From: Symsagittifera roscoffensis
Taxonomy: Eukaryota > Xenacoelomorpha > Acoela > Convolutidae
Reading direction: 5' to 3'
DNA length: 64,000 nucleotides
Assembly (NCBI RefSeq): GCF_963678635.1
Contig: NC_087068.1
Location: 17,301,872 to 17,365,871 of the forward strand
Part shown: piece after piece, positions 47,305-56,691 of the stretch
Numbering within the stretch: position 1 is the first letter of the stretch
How the letters are laid out: the number at the start of each line of letters is the position of its first letter
Position numbers and translations under genes: made by a program
Notes under the pieces: model-generated
Told to the model about the DNA's origin: nothing
Database searches by the model: none
What the model saw: the letters and a program-made list of their open reading frames with translations, nothing else

Positions 47305-48954
47305 TCAGGCGATGCTCAAGTAGTACTTCTTATGAAGATACACCATTATCTCAGTTTCTGCAAAGACCACATGTAGGATAGCGTACAATTCCCTTGGGCT
47401 CAGTTTGCCCCTGTTTGGGTCATACACCGGCATTGAGACCTCTGTTATCCCTCTTTCAATCATGAAGTCTCGTAGTCTTGTTAGCGCCAACATCACGTGT
47501 TCGGGATCAATTGTGTTCCTGTCATTGACCCTCGTCACTAGGAAGCACAGGTATTTCCCCGGGACTTGTGCTACTGATGGTGGGAGCGCTGCCATCCCTC
47601 CCAGTCCTGGTCTCTGTCTGAACAGAAACTCTACGTTCTGGTATTCTCTCTTGAAGTCAGCTTCCAGTCTTGATTTGAAACTCATGTCTGCCGTGATGCA
47701 GATCGCGCTCGTCCTGTTTGACAGGATGAAGTCATTATCTGTTATCATGATGTTTTCCGAGTACTGATTGGGTATTTCAAATTTCGTTTTGAAATTCCGG
47801 CCTATGTTAGGCTCTGGCTCTTCTTCTTCCAGTTCCAATTCGCTTGTTTCTCTCACTTCCTTGAGCTTCTTTATCATCAAATTTTCGGTGTGGGTAAGTC
47901 CTACCCCCACTCCCCGGACAAAAATATTTATCGACGTCCCCGTCGATGTTGTCGGGTCTGAATTGTCCGGTGGAATGTCCAGCGGCCTGTCTGTCGCCGT
48001 CCAGCCGAAGAGAGGGTCTTCTGACTTCTTGTGTTTTTCCGCTGACACGTCGACTTGCTGGATACTCTGTCCTCCATGGCCTTCGTCTTTGACGTCGCGT
48101 ACCCACTCTAGTATCCTCAAGTTCGTGTTCTCCCTCCTCTCTATCTCGCTCTGTTCGAGGTCCGTCTCTATTTCTGGTGTCGAGTAATCTTCCTGCGGAT
48201 AGTGTCCTCTATCATCAATGACCTGCCATTCCTCTTCGGCTTCCAGTTCGCCTGCACTCAGTAATTCCTCGCCCAATTTGTCTGGCTGTATCTTGTCAAT
48301 CAAGAAGTCATCCCCGTATCTGTTGTATCTCATACCCGTCCGTTTACGATTGCCAGTTCTGGTTCCCGGTGATATTGGTCGATCTGGCTCCATCCACTTC
48401 GGCACCTCATCTTGCTCCGGGTCGTTCCAGTCTTCTTCTGCAAACGATCCTGCTTCAGACTCCACCTCTATCTTTTCATTGTCGTCCAAGCTCAAGTTTT
48501 CATTGCCATCATTTTTCTCCCTGGTGCCCTTCTCATTCACTTCACACGCTGGTTCTACCACCAGGTACTCGAGACCCTCCATGTCTTTCGGTAGGCACCA
48601 GTCTTCCGGGGACGGGACGTGAGGCTTCAGATTTTCGCAATGTGCTGCTCGCCCAGTACTCAAGCGGTAGAACCGTCCTTGTTGATGTACTTCCGTTATC
48701 ATGAATGATCCCCTCCACTTCTTGAGTAGTTTCTTTGTTCCCTTGGGCGGTATGACATTTTGGAAGACCCACACGTACTGGCCCACTTCATATGGCTTCG
48801 CTTGTAATATTTTCTCGTCATATTTCTTGCGTTGTCTCATTTGTGCTTGCGCCGTGTTCCTCCTGCATAGCTCGTTTAGCTCTTGTTGTCTTTTGATCGC
48901 TTCCTTCACATATGCCTGAGGCGACGTCTTCTTCCCCTCGTATTCTATGCTCAA
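47305..48954 (-). CDS. Element 2: integrase C-terminal module, acidic tail and macro-like domain
   Basis: This open stretch begins with YEGKKTSPQAYVKEAIKRQQ, continues with the GPF-type module (KKWRGSFMITEVHQQGRFY), then a ~270-residue acidic tail ending in INIFVRGVGVGLTHTENLMI. The last ~150 residues (47305-47760) are the macro-like domain: ITDNDFILSNRTSAICITAD, GKYLCFLVTRVNDRNTIDPE, LTRLRDFMIERGITEVSMPV and ETEIMVYLHKKYYLSI. The match in order and spacing to TARG1/Poa1-type macro domains is clear by eye. Here tail and macro-like domain are contiguous in one frame, which shows that the domain is made as the C-terminal end of the pol polyprotein. Confidence 0.72.
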   Translation of the reverse strand: MSIEYEGKKTSPQAYVKEAIKRQQELNELCRRNTAQAQMRQRKKYDEKILQAKPYEVGQYVWVFQNVIPPKGTKKLLKKWRGSFMITEVHQQGRFYRLSTGRAAHCENLKPHVPSPEDWCLPKDMEGLEYLVVEPACEVNEKGTREKNDGNENLSLDDNEKIEVESEAGSFAEEDWNDPEQDEVPKWMEPDRPISPGTRTGNRKRTGMRYNRYGDDFLIDKIQPDKLGEELLSAGELEAEEEWQVIDDRGHYPQEDYSTPEIETDLEQSEIERRENTNLRILEWVRDVKDEGHGGQSIQQVDVSAEKHKKSEDPLFGWTATDRPLDIPPDNSDPTTSTGTSINIFVRGVGVGLTHTENLMIKKLKEVRETSELELEEEEPEPNIGRNFKTKFEIPNQYSENIMITDNDFILSNRTSAICITADMSFKSRLEADFKREYQNVEFLFRQRPGLGGMAALPPSVAQVPGKYLCFLVTRVNDRNTIDPEHVMLALTRLRDFMIERGITEVSMPVYDPNRGKLSPRELYAILHVVFAETEIMVYLHKKYYLSIA

Positions 48955-48959
48955 TTATC

Positions 48960-51535
48960 ATATTGTATCCGTCTAGGCGAACTATCCACCTCCCGATGTA
49001 ACTCTGGTCCATCGAGTACGTTTTCAGCCAGCTTAGTGCTCGGTTGTCGACTCGCAACTTAAATGGCTCACTGCCCAGGTACGCCCTGTACTTTTCAACA
49101 AAGGTAACCACCGCGAACATCTCTGCCTTCGGTGCTCCGTACTTCATTTCCGTGCCACTCAGGACTTTGCTCCCGTAAGCTATTGGTCTCAAGACTGTTT
49201 TCCCATTCCACTCTTGTTCTTGATGGAGGACTCCTGAAATCGCAACTACCGACGCATCCGTGTCCAGCACGTACATCCCTTTCTCAGTCGGCATCCCCAG
49301 TACTGGTGCCTCACATAGCTCTTTCTTTATCCTCTGGAATGCATCCTCTGCTGCGTTGTTCCATGTGAACTTCTTGCCCTTGTGCCTCATCAATTGTTGC
49401 ATCGGGTACACCTTGTCCGCGTAGCCTTTGATGAACTCTCTGTAGTAGTTAGCGAAGCCTAGGAAGCTCATCAACTGGTGTTCCATCTTTGGTGACTTCC
49501 AGGTTAGGACTGCCTCCACGGCGTCTGGATCAGGTCTGATGCCGTGCTTGTCTACCATCCTGCCCAAGTATTTAATTGAGTCCTTGAGTATCTCGCACTT
49601 TGATGGTTTACACTTTAGCCCCGATCTTTTCATGCACGCGAACACCTTGTCAAGTCTCTCAATGTGGTCTTCTAGTGTTGGCGTTGCTATTACCACGTCA
49701 TCCACGTAGCACATTACCAGATTGCCATACTTTTTTGTTACGCCTATCAGCGCGTGTGCCATCAATCGCTGAAACGTGGCTGTGGCATTGCAAAGTCCAA
49801 ACGGCATCCGTTTCCATTGAAACAGACCCAACTCGCAGGCAAACCCTGTCTTGTCCCTGTCCTGCTTCCGTAGTGGTACCTGCCAAAAGGCCGAGCCTAA
49901 ATCAAGGGTCGTAAAAAATTTTGCATCACCTAACTTCGAGAGGCTCTCATCAATCCTAGGTATGGGATAGGCATCCTTCACCGTGACGGAGTTCAGGTAT
50001 CGAAAGTCACAACAAAACCTCAACTGGTCGCCTTTCTTTTTGGCCATCACTACTCCACACGCCCACGGTGACTTCGATGGTTCTATCATGTCATACTCTA
50101 GTAACGTTTCTATTTCTTTTCTACACGCGTCCAATTTGTGTGGGGTCATTCGCCTCGCCCCCTCCCTGTGTGGTACCGCGTTTTCCTCTAATTCTATTTC
50201 ATGCTCAACAAAATTACAACACCCGATATCCGCCTTATGCCTCGAAAAAACTTCCTCGTTCCGCTCTAGTACGTCCTTGATGGCTTCGAGCTGTTCATCT
50301 TTCAGTTTGCCCCTTAAATGTTCAATCTCCGGCAGCACCGGTTTATCAGTCTGCATTTCATCTAGTGTGGGTCGCTCTGGAAAGTTCGAACAGCTCGACA
50401 GCCCATCGTCCGTTTCTGACTTAAGTGATTTAATAAGACCTGATGAATCTTTTAATTTCTGCAATCGTCTCAAGATACAAATTTTGTCCCTGTGATTGGG
50501 ACAATCAACAACTTCATTTTGTTTTGAGTTCTCAATCGTTTCATATCGAGTTTTAACCGGTAAAGCATATCCCAGTTTCCTCCCTCTCTGTATCGTGATC
50601 GGTATATCAAGGGTATTCAACAAGACACTGACGCAGAGGCCGCTCTTCGTTATCGAGAATGATCTTCCTAAAACAGCAGCACTTTGACTATTAGGATTCG
50701 GAACTATACACACTTGCTTGTTGTCACTTAGTTCATTGTAATTTTTCATCCTCAAGCTTACGATTGCCGCTTTATTAGCTTTTAGCCTCACCCTCCTACT
50801 CAAGAATACCGGTGTTTTGTTTTCATTTGCCATTACTAAATTTACCGGTTTGATTGCGTACCTCCTATCCGGGTTCCGTATCGTGAACATTGCGTTATTT
50901 AGATCAATCGTTACGTCGAAATTCCTGATGAAGTCTCTGCCCAAAATGAATTGGTCAGATTCATCTAGGTTTTCTACTAGAAGAAAACTCATCCACAGGT
51001 TACGTCCCCCCAGATTGAGCGCTATTATCGGCGTTCTGCCTAACACGCGCAGGGCTCCTTTGTTCGCAGCCGACAACCGTATTCTCGAATCTATCAAGTC
51101 ATCTTTGTTGAAGCCCATTCGTTCCCAAGTTTCGATTGGTATGACACTCAAGACCGCTCCCGTGTCAAGTAACCCACGTAACTGAGTCTTCTTGCCACTT
51201 ATGTCTAGCACGTGCCCTGTCACTTCTGCCTCTGTCCCAATGTGCATTGCATCTTCTTCAAGCATGGCGCAGTGTCCAATCGATCTCACTTTCAATTCTT
51301 CCTTCCCTACGTAGATTTGCCCAATTAGGTCTTCGTCACATGTTATCATCGTTCTGGTATAGATGTTGATCCCATCTATATTTAGCATCACCTCGCGTGG
51401 ACCATGAGCTTCAGTATACCTATTATCAACACGTACCGACTTGCTGCCCCCTCTCGTGAGTAGTGCTCTCAACGCTCTAGAAGTCGTTTGTGGGCTTATA
51501 CAACTCAAGTAATCTGCGTACACATCAATGTGCAT
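48960..51535 (-). CDS. pol: Element 2 pol: protease, reverse transcriptase, RNase H
   Basis: The aspartic protease shows LLDTGAVLSVIPIETWERMG (about 51120-51180). The RT shows LRFCCDFRYLNSVTVKDAYP, TTLDLGSAFWQVPL and CYVDDVVIA (about 49690). FLGFANYYREFIKGYA follows, and the RNase H shows VLDTDASVVAISGVLHQ (about 49230-49280) and LRVDNRALSWLKTYS. The wording is almost the same as in element 1, which places both families in one Ty3/gypsy clade. The first methionine (51535) lies inside the last codons of gag in another frame, so pol would be reached by reinitiation, frameshift or splicing, all known for LTR elements. Confidence 0.9.
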
Positions 51536-54125
51536 TATTGTTGTCTTCGCTCAAGTTTCTGGTTACCTCGTGGCCGCCCACTGTGATTATCGACATTATT
51601 CTAGCCCCGATTTTCGATATGCCGAATGGCTTTCCCGTCACCATTTTTACAGTGTTACAATTCCCGGTCTTTGTTGAGCCTGATACGGCCTCTGGTGTTG
51701 GGTTTGATCCGGTTAATGCTTTGTTGAAATTCTTTCTTTCGATCTCCAGTTTTAGTCGTTGCTCTATTTCTTTCGCAGCCAGATCCTGCTTCACTTTGTT
51801 GATGGCCTCCGCTGCCGCCTTCTCGTAATCTATTTCTGGGGCTTTCTTCGCCGTGGCCTCTGCTGCACTACCACATTGTGTTACAGCTTTCACTGTTTTC
51901 GTTGGTAGCTCTACATTTGGTCCCTCGAGTTTTTTCGTCTCAAATTCACCCTGTCTGTTTCTCTGGTTCTGCACTGCTGCCAATGCCAACTTGTGTTTTG
52001 GATGACTCTGATTCTTGACCGCTTCCCAGAACAATGGACAGTCCATCCTGAAGTGCCCCTCTTGGTTACAGAAGAAGCATCTCGCATCTATTTTGATGAT
52101 CAAGCCACTATAGAACTCGTATTCTTCCATCTGGCTCATATCTTCCTCATCGGGTGCATATCCCAAACTCTTCATGCCCTGTTTGTATGTCGTGCAATCC
52201 GCCACATGATGATCAACTGACCCGCAGTTAGCACACGACCTGCGTTTGTCCATGTCATCTCTAGGTTTGTACCATGACGACCTTTGTGGCTGACTCCCCC
52301 CTTGGGTGTTCCTGCTGTCTGAGTACGAGTATTTCTTGGGTTTCATCAGCATGTATTCTCTTGACTTCTGCCTCATCTCTTCTGGAGTTGGCGCACTATC
52401 TTTCGACAATGTGTAATACGTTGCTAACATCGTTCTCAAGTCATCACTCTTTACCCCATCAATGAACTTTGAGGCTATGCTGAAGTTTCTTCTATTGGCA
52501 GATTCTTCTGGGTCACTCCTTCTTCTCAAGCTCTCGAGATCATCTAGGAACCTGTCTATCGATTCGTCATCTCTCTGTCTCCTTTTTTCAAATCGCATCA
52601 TCGCTTGATGACCCTTCATGCCTGAGCCGAATCTATTCAACAGTATTTCAAAGATTTTGTCCGCGGTATCGCGTTCTTCTTCTTTCTTCGCAACCACGCA
52701 TTTTAATGCCGTGCCTTCTAAATTGCTGAGTATGGCTGTGCATGTTTGTCTTTCATCGTTCAAGTTGTCCCGTTCTAGGTGTAGTCTCATCACTTCCACC
52801 CAAGTATCAATGCGTCCATCAGAGTCATCTTTGAATTCTTTTGGCTTCTTGAATGTTTTCCTGGATTTTCCCTCTCTTCTATCATTCGAGTCGGTGTTCC
52901 TTGTGGCGAAGGCCTCTAGAGTTCTATTCATCATTTCCCAAGTGTTTGCCCATGTCATAGCATCCGGTCCTGCGTTGCTGTTAGTTGTTGAGTCCCCCGG
53001 ACCAGTCGTTGTACTCGACGTTCCATTCTTCATTATTGTTTTCGCAGCTGTTGGTGCTATGCTCACCGTGTCCCGGGTTAAGGGCAACGGTGTCGATTGC
53101 CGTTTGTTCCTTTGTGGTTCCACAAAGTCAACTCTGGTGCCTTGCGTACGATCCGCTGCCTGTCTTTCTTGTGAAGTAGAATTTCTCAAGATTGCATCCA
53201 ATTTCGCCTGTATTGCACACGAACTTTCTGCCTGATTCTTGCTCATTGTGTCCATTCTCTTTTCCAGGCTACCTAATTGGCTGTTGACATCATCATATCG
53301 GTTTTTCAAGTGTTGCATATCTTTTTTGATGTTCTTATCTCGTTCTTCATTGGTGGCTTCTACTTTGTCTGACATCTCCTTGAGTCTCTCATCTGTTGCC
53401 TTTGCCAGGTTAAAATAACTATCCAGATACTCGTGTTTGTTGTATCTTAATTCTTTCCTTATCACCTCTCTGTCCTCTTCGCTGTGCTTCAGTTTTTTGT
53501 CGATCTGATTCAGTTTCGCCATCAAGTCACCTAGCTCAACAGTAGCCTCTTCATGGTCAGCCGTCGGTCTGTCTTCGGCCGTAGCTTCTGCTTTATTTTG
53601 TTCCTCTCTTGGATTGGCTTCTGTCGTCTTCGTGCTCACTGTCCCAAATGTTCGTGCTCTTTCAGCTTTTGGTTCCTCAGTCATGTTTTCTTTCGTTTTT
53701 ATTCCGACCATCATCGCCAACCTTTCTGTAAAAGATGTCTTTTTTACTTGAGAGTCTTCTTTCACCGTTTCTTCGGTGTTGCCTGTTGCATCTTCCACAT
53801 TGTCTATTGGGGAGAACTCCATGGGTTTCGGGTTTGGTTCTTCTGCATTGGGCATTGGAGTTGACTCCGTCGCCATCTTCCTTACTTCATCCACACTTTG
53901 ATCAGGTGTCTCTAGATCAATCTCGATGGTGGGTTCTACTCGTTCCCCTTCCGTACCCTCTTTTGCTCTGTTCTCCGTTGTACTCCTTGTGCTGACCATA
54001 TTAACTGAAAAGCTCTTCTTTGTTATCTTCGGTCCCATTGATGTTGTTTTGCGTAGCGACGAATTATACTTTGTCTTTGCTTCGGTAGATCTTTTTTCAG
54101 CTACCGGTACCCTGCTCCGCCTCAT
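51525..54125 (-). CDS. gag: Element 2 gag with two zinc knuckles
   Basis: An 866-codon open frame. The N-terminal third is Thr/Glu-rich and disordered. A coiled coil follows (KLNQIDKKLKHSEEDREVIR and downstream). The capsid-like domain (about 52330-52880) shows FKDDSDGRIDTWVEVMRLHL, LSNLEGTALKCV and MRFEKRRQRDDESIDRFLDD, matching the Ty3/gypsy retrotransposon gag fold. Two CX2CX4HX4C knuckles are present, CANCGSVDHHVADC (about 52190-52235) and CFFCNQEGHFRMDC (about 52045-52090), which bind RNA. It is longer than most gypsy gag proteins (300-500 residues) because of the N-terminal extension. It forms the particle shell. Confidence 0.88.
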   Translation of the reverse strand: MRRSRVPVAEKRSTEAKTKYNSSLRKTTSMGPKITKKSFSVNMVSTRSTTENRAKEGTEGERVEPTIEIDLETPDQSVDEVRKMATESTPMPNAEEPNPKPMEFSPIDNVEDATGNTEETVKEDSQVKKTSFTERLAMMVGIKTKENMTEEPKAERARTFGTVSTKTTEANPREEQNKAEATAEDRPTADHEEATVELGDLMAKLNQIDKKLKHSEEDREVIRKELRYNKHEYLDSYFNLAKATDERLKEMSDKVEATNEERDKNIKKDMQHLKNRYDDVNSQLGSLEKRMDTMSKNQAESSCAIQAKLDAILRNSTSQERQAADRTQGTRVDFVEPQRNKRQSTPLPLTRDTVSIAPTAAKTIMKNGTSSTTTGPGDSTTNSNAGPDAMTWANTWEMMNRTLEAFATRNTDSNDRREGKSRKTFKKPKEFKDDSDGRIDTWVEVMRLHLERDNLNDERQTCTAILSNLEGTALKCVVAKKEEERDTADKIFEILLNRFGSGMKGHQAMMRFEKRRQRDDESIDRFLDDLESLRRRSDPEESANRRNFSIASKFIDGVKSDDLRTMLATYYTLSKDSAPTPEEMRQKSREYMLMKPKKYSYSDSRNTQGGSQPQRSSWYKPRDDMDKRRSCANCGSVDHHVADCTTYKQGMKSLGYAPDEEDMSQMEEYEFYSGLIIKIDARCFFCNQEGHFRMDCPLFWEAVKNQSHPKHKLALAAVQNQRNRQGEFETKKLEGPNVELPTKTVKAVTQCGSAAEATAKKAPEIDYEKAAAEAINKVKQDLAAKEIEQRLKLEIERKNFNKALTGSNPTPEAVSGSTKTGNCNTVKMVTGKPFGISKIGARIMSIITVGGHEVTRNLSEDNNNAH

Positions 54126-54408
54126 TATTTACAATTGTTATTATTTACAGTATTATTATCTACAAAATTTCTACTCTAAGGTTAAAAACTCTAAGTAAAA
54201 AGAAATTGACAATTCGCTAAAAACAATTTTTCTTAAACTTTTGAAACTTTTATGTGTTAGGTTAGGATAGGGAATGTGTTGTTATAATTGGTTACTTCAA
54301 CCTAACTTAGTACTCTTGTAGTACCCCCTTCCTAATACTGTTCCAAGACTTTCTCTCTACCGTCCCAAGACTATTCAGTGTTGTCCCAGTACTTCTTATT
54401 GGTATCCT

Positions 54409-54905
54409 CAGACCAATGTCCCAAGACCAACGTCCCTAGACCAACGTCCCAAGACCAACGTCCCAAGACTAACGTCCCGAGACCAATGTCCCAAGACTAA
54501 CGTCCCAAGACTAATGTCCCAAGACCAATGGCCCAAGACCAACGTCCCAAGACTAACGTCCCAAGACCAATGGCCCAAGACTAATGTCCCAAGACTAACG
54601 TCCCAAGACCAATGGCCCAAGACCAACGTCCCAAGACTAATGTCCCAAGAGCAATGTCCCAAGACTAATGTCCCAAGACCAATGTACCAAGACCAATGGC
54701 CCAAGACCAACGTCCCAAGACTAATGTCCCAAGACCAATGGCCCAAGACCAACGTCCCAAGACCAATGGCCCAAGACCAACGTCCCAAGACTAATGTCCC
54801 AAGACCAATGGCCCAATACCAACGTCCCAAGACTAACGTCCCAAGACCAATGGCCCAAGACCAACGTCCCAACACTAATGTCCCAAGACCAATGGCCCAA
54901 GACTG
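54409..54905. repeat. Minisatellite, 14-bp unit, about 35 copies
   Basis: The unit is CCCAAGACYAAYGT (plus strand), with a GGCCCAAGACCAA variant in every second or third place that builds a 42-bp higher-order pattern. Degenerate units continue on both sides (about 54360-55030). Because 42 is divisible by three, both strands show long open frames. These are artefacts of the repeat. It lies in the leader of element 2. Confidence 0.92.
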
Positions 54906-55605
54906 TTTCGTACCAAGACTGCTCTGGTCCAAGACTGCCCCAAGGCTGCACTGTCCCAAGACTGTGTTGCCCCAAGACTGTCCCCAGACTGCTATGTCCC
55001 AAGATTTCTTTGGTACTGTCCCAAGACTCGTCACTGAATGTCTGGATCTCGGATCTCTTTCTTCTTCGTTGTAGGGACTTCTTGATTCACTGTACCTTGT
55101 ACCACTACTCAAGCTCTAGTGAAAATTTTCCCAAAAACCCTCTCTTAGTGGCCAAATGCTAACCCCCCTTTTTGAATTACCTCTTTTTCTATGTTCCAAG
55201 CAACTTGAAACCAAAACCTGTGCGCAGGTATCTTGTGATCACCTGTTCGTATAAAAACCAATCGCAACTCCTCACCAAAATGCAACAATATATATATAAA
55301 AAAAAATTTTAAACAAGAAAAATAATAAAACAGAGAAATCAACCCACCTAAAATTCAAAGGAGACAAATGTCGACCTTCTGTCGAAAAAAAATGTCTGGT
55401 ACCTAACTGTCACGCGTTTTCCTCCCCCCACTAGCGATCTTATGGGGTATCACAAGAACTTTCTATATCCGTTCCCCCCTACCAATCCAACCAACGTACC
55501 AATCTTAACTCGAGTTAAATTTTGGATATCCACCTATTATTACCAACGCGTGTTGATGGCTAATGTAACTAAATCAACGATGTCGATTAATTAGTTACTC
55601 TAATT

Positions 55606-55685
55606 TCCCCCCTTTTTACAATTTACAACCGCCAACCTCTAACCTAACCAGCCCCCCTACTAACCTCCCCCCTCTTTAGCCCCCC
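55606..55685 (-). promoter_or_regulatory. G-rich tract, possible quadruplex, in the element 2 leader
   Basis: Four runs of six C on the plus strand at 55607-55612, 55652-55657, 55667-55672 and 55680-55685 are runs of six G in the sense of the element. The last three lie within 34 bases, with loops of 9 and 7, enough for a G-quadruplex if runs are split. A role in RNA dimerisation or in stalling is possible and unproven. Confidence 0.45.
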
Positions 55686-55932
55686 TCTTAAGCCGAAAAA
55701 TCACTTAAGCGCCGGGTGCTAAACCTCTCGAGAGAAAACCGTAGACCTGTTTCCAGGCCTGCTTGAGTAAAAACTGCCTCAAAACAATGGGACTCCGCTT
55801 ATCCAATTTTACACTTATTTCCTATTATGTAATGTGGATTCTAACGATACCCGTTGCTCGACTTGAGAACACCCCTGTGCGTCCTCTTGTAGTGGTCCTG
55901 TGCTGGTTGTCTCTGTTCTGCACTTGACAGCA

Positions 55933-56058
55933 GAACCACTTTCCCACTCGACTGGTCACCTCTTCCAATCAAGTCTCCTAGTGGTCCGTTTCGATCCTTG
56001 TGAACCACTTTCCCACTCGACTGGTCACCCTTTCCAGTCAAGTCTCCTAGTGGTCCGG
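55933..56058. repeat. 69-bp two-copy direct repeat
   Basis: The block beginning GAACCACTTTCCCACTCGAC occurs at 55933 and again at 56002 with a few changes. The second copy is slightly shorter. It lies in the leader of element 2. The open frames covering it on both strands follow from its length (23 codons) and are not taken as genes. Confidence 0.85.
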
Positions 56059-56503
56059 TTGGGTCGCAATCTATCTGAAAACCCTTAACAACGCCCCCCA
56101 CTCGGGCACCTTACTGAAGTCACTGGTTTAAATTGCTAGATTGATCGAAACGATCGGTCTTATAAAACAGTATGTGTATACTATTTAATTAATACAAAGG
56201 TTTGATCCAACTAATTTGGTATCAAAGTCACTGTCTTTTTTCGTTTTATGGTTTTTGTTCCTATTTGTATTCTTTTTTTTGCTCGTGTTTTTGTCCCCCT
56301 AGTTGCCCCCCTTCACTCGGTTAGCTAAGCCTCGTTCGGAGAGCGTACCAGGAAGTTTTCTTGAGTTTTCTTAAAAAGCTATCACGGTACAACCGGAAGG
56401 TTTACACGTTCCCGCTGAACCGTACCACCGGTACTCTAGAATGGGCATGTAGCCCGGAGCTGTGTCGAGTGGGTTCGACTCCGTAGTCATGATGTCGTAA
56501 AAA

Positions 56504-56518
56504 CACCCAGGAGCGCCA
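56504..56518 (-). promoter_or_regulatory. Candidate primer binding site of element 2
   Basis: On the minus strand TGGCGCTCCTGGGTG starts 11 bases after the LTR end. Primer binding sites begin with TGG (complement of the tRNA CCA end) just inside the 5' LTR. The gap is somewhat larger than usual and I cannot name the matching tRNA, so this is a weak call. Confidence 0.3.
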
Positions 56519-56529
56519 TAAAAACACTA

Positions 56530-56691
56530 TGTAACATTCGTCTACTGTAGTCACACATGAGGCTTAAGAAAAATAGGCCCTATAACCATTGGCTCAAGAG
56601 TCAGGGACACTATCTCTTGTGTTTTTCTACCTCAAGAACGGTCGGAGCCAATTCGGTTCGCTTGCGACATTAGACTGGAACCCGTTACAGT
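56530..56691 (-). repeat. Element 2 5' LTR, last 162 bases
   Basis: Matches the inner end of the family B LTR at 36448-36609, 28310-28471 and 34697-34858. In those copies the LTR continues further. Here it is cut at GTTACAG, where element 3 begins. The rest of this LTR should lie on the far side of element 3, outside the window. Confidence 0.8.

Larger units (their letters stand above)
54126..56529 (-). other. Element 2 leader region (5' untranslated)
   Basis: About 2.4 kb between the 5' LTR end and gag, unusually long for an LTR element. It holds a 14-bp minisatellite (54409-54905), C-rich tracts on the plus strand (G-rich in the element sense), a two-copy 69-bp repeat and many CTCAAG/CTTGAG words. 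No gene is supported; the open frames seen in the repeats are produced by their periodicity. RNA packaging signals would be expected in this interval, but I cannot point to one. Confidence 0.6.
36448..56691 (-). mobile_element. Element 2: Ty3/gypsy-type LTR retrotransposon, family B
   Basis: On the minus strand the order is LTR end (56530-56691), a long leader, gag, protease, RT, RNase H, acidic tail, macro-like domain, coiled coil/SGNH hydrolase, second SGNH-like domain, very large unknown region, 3' non-coding region and 3' LTR ending at 36448. The architecture equals that of family A but the proteins are well diverged. It is about 20.2 kb in the window and is interrupted at its 5' LTR by element 3. 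It is broken in a few places. Its 3' LTR is close to the duplicated LTR copies at 28310 and 34697. Confidence 0.85.

Noticed and set aside
54409-54905. CRISPR-like array
   Set aside because: Units are 14 bp without unique spacers, in a eukaryotic retroelement leader.
54408-55112. Long open frames on both strands (234, 186 and 122 codons) over the minisatellite
   Set aside because: They follow from the 14/42-bp periodicity; the protein is a bare repeat on both strands with no family signature.
55841-56101. Small frames on both strands over the 69-bp repeat
   Set aside because: The repeat length is a multiple of three, which keeps both strands open; no family signature.
56461-56518. tRNA-like or SINE-like sequence with GGTTCGACTCC
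   Set aside because: It resembles a B box, but the flanking bases do not form a T stem and no cloverleaf can be drawn. Only a small GTCGA/TCGAC hairpin is present.
56530-56691. A complete 162-bp LTR (TGTAAC...GTTACA)
   Set aside because: Homologous copies at 28310, 34697 and 36448 continue past the apparent end, so this is the inner end of a longer LTR cut by element 3.
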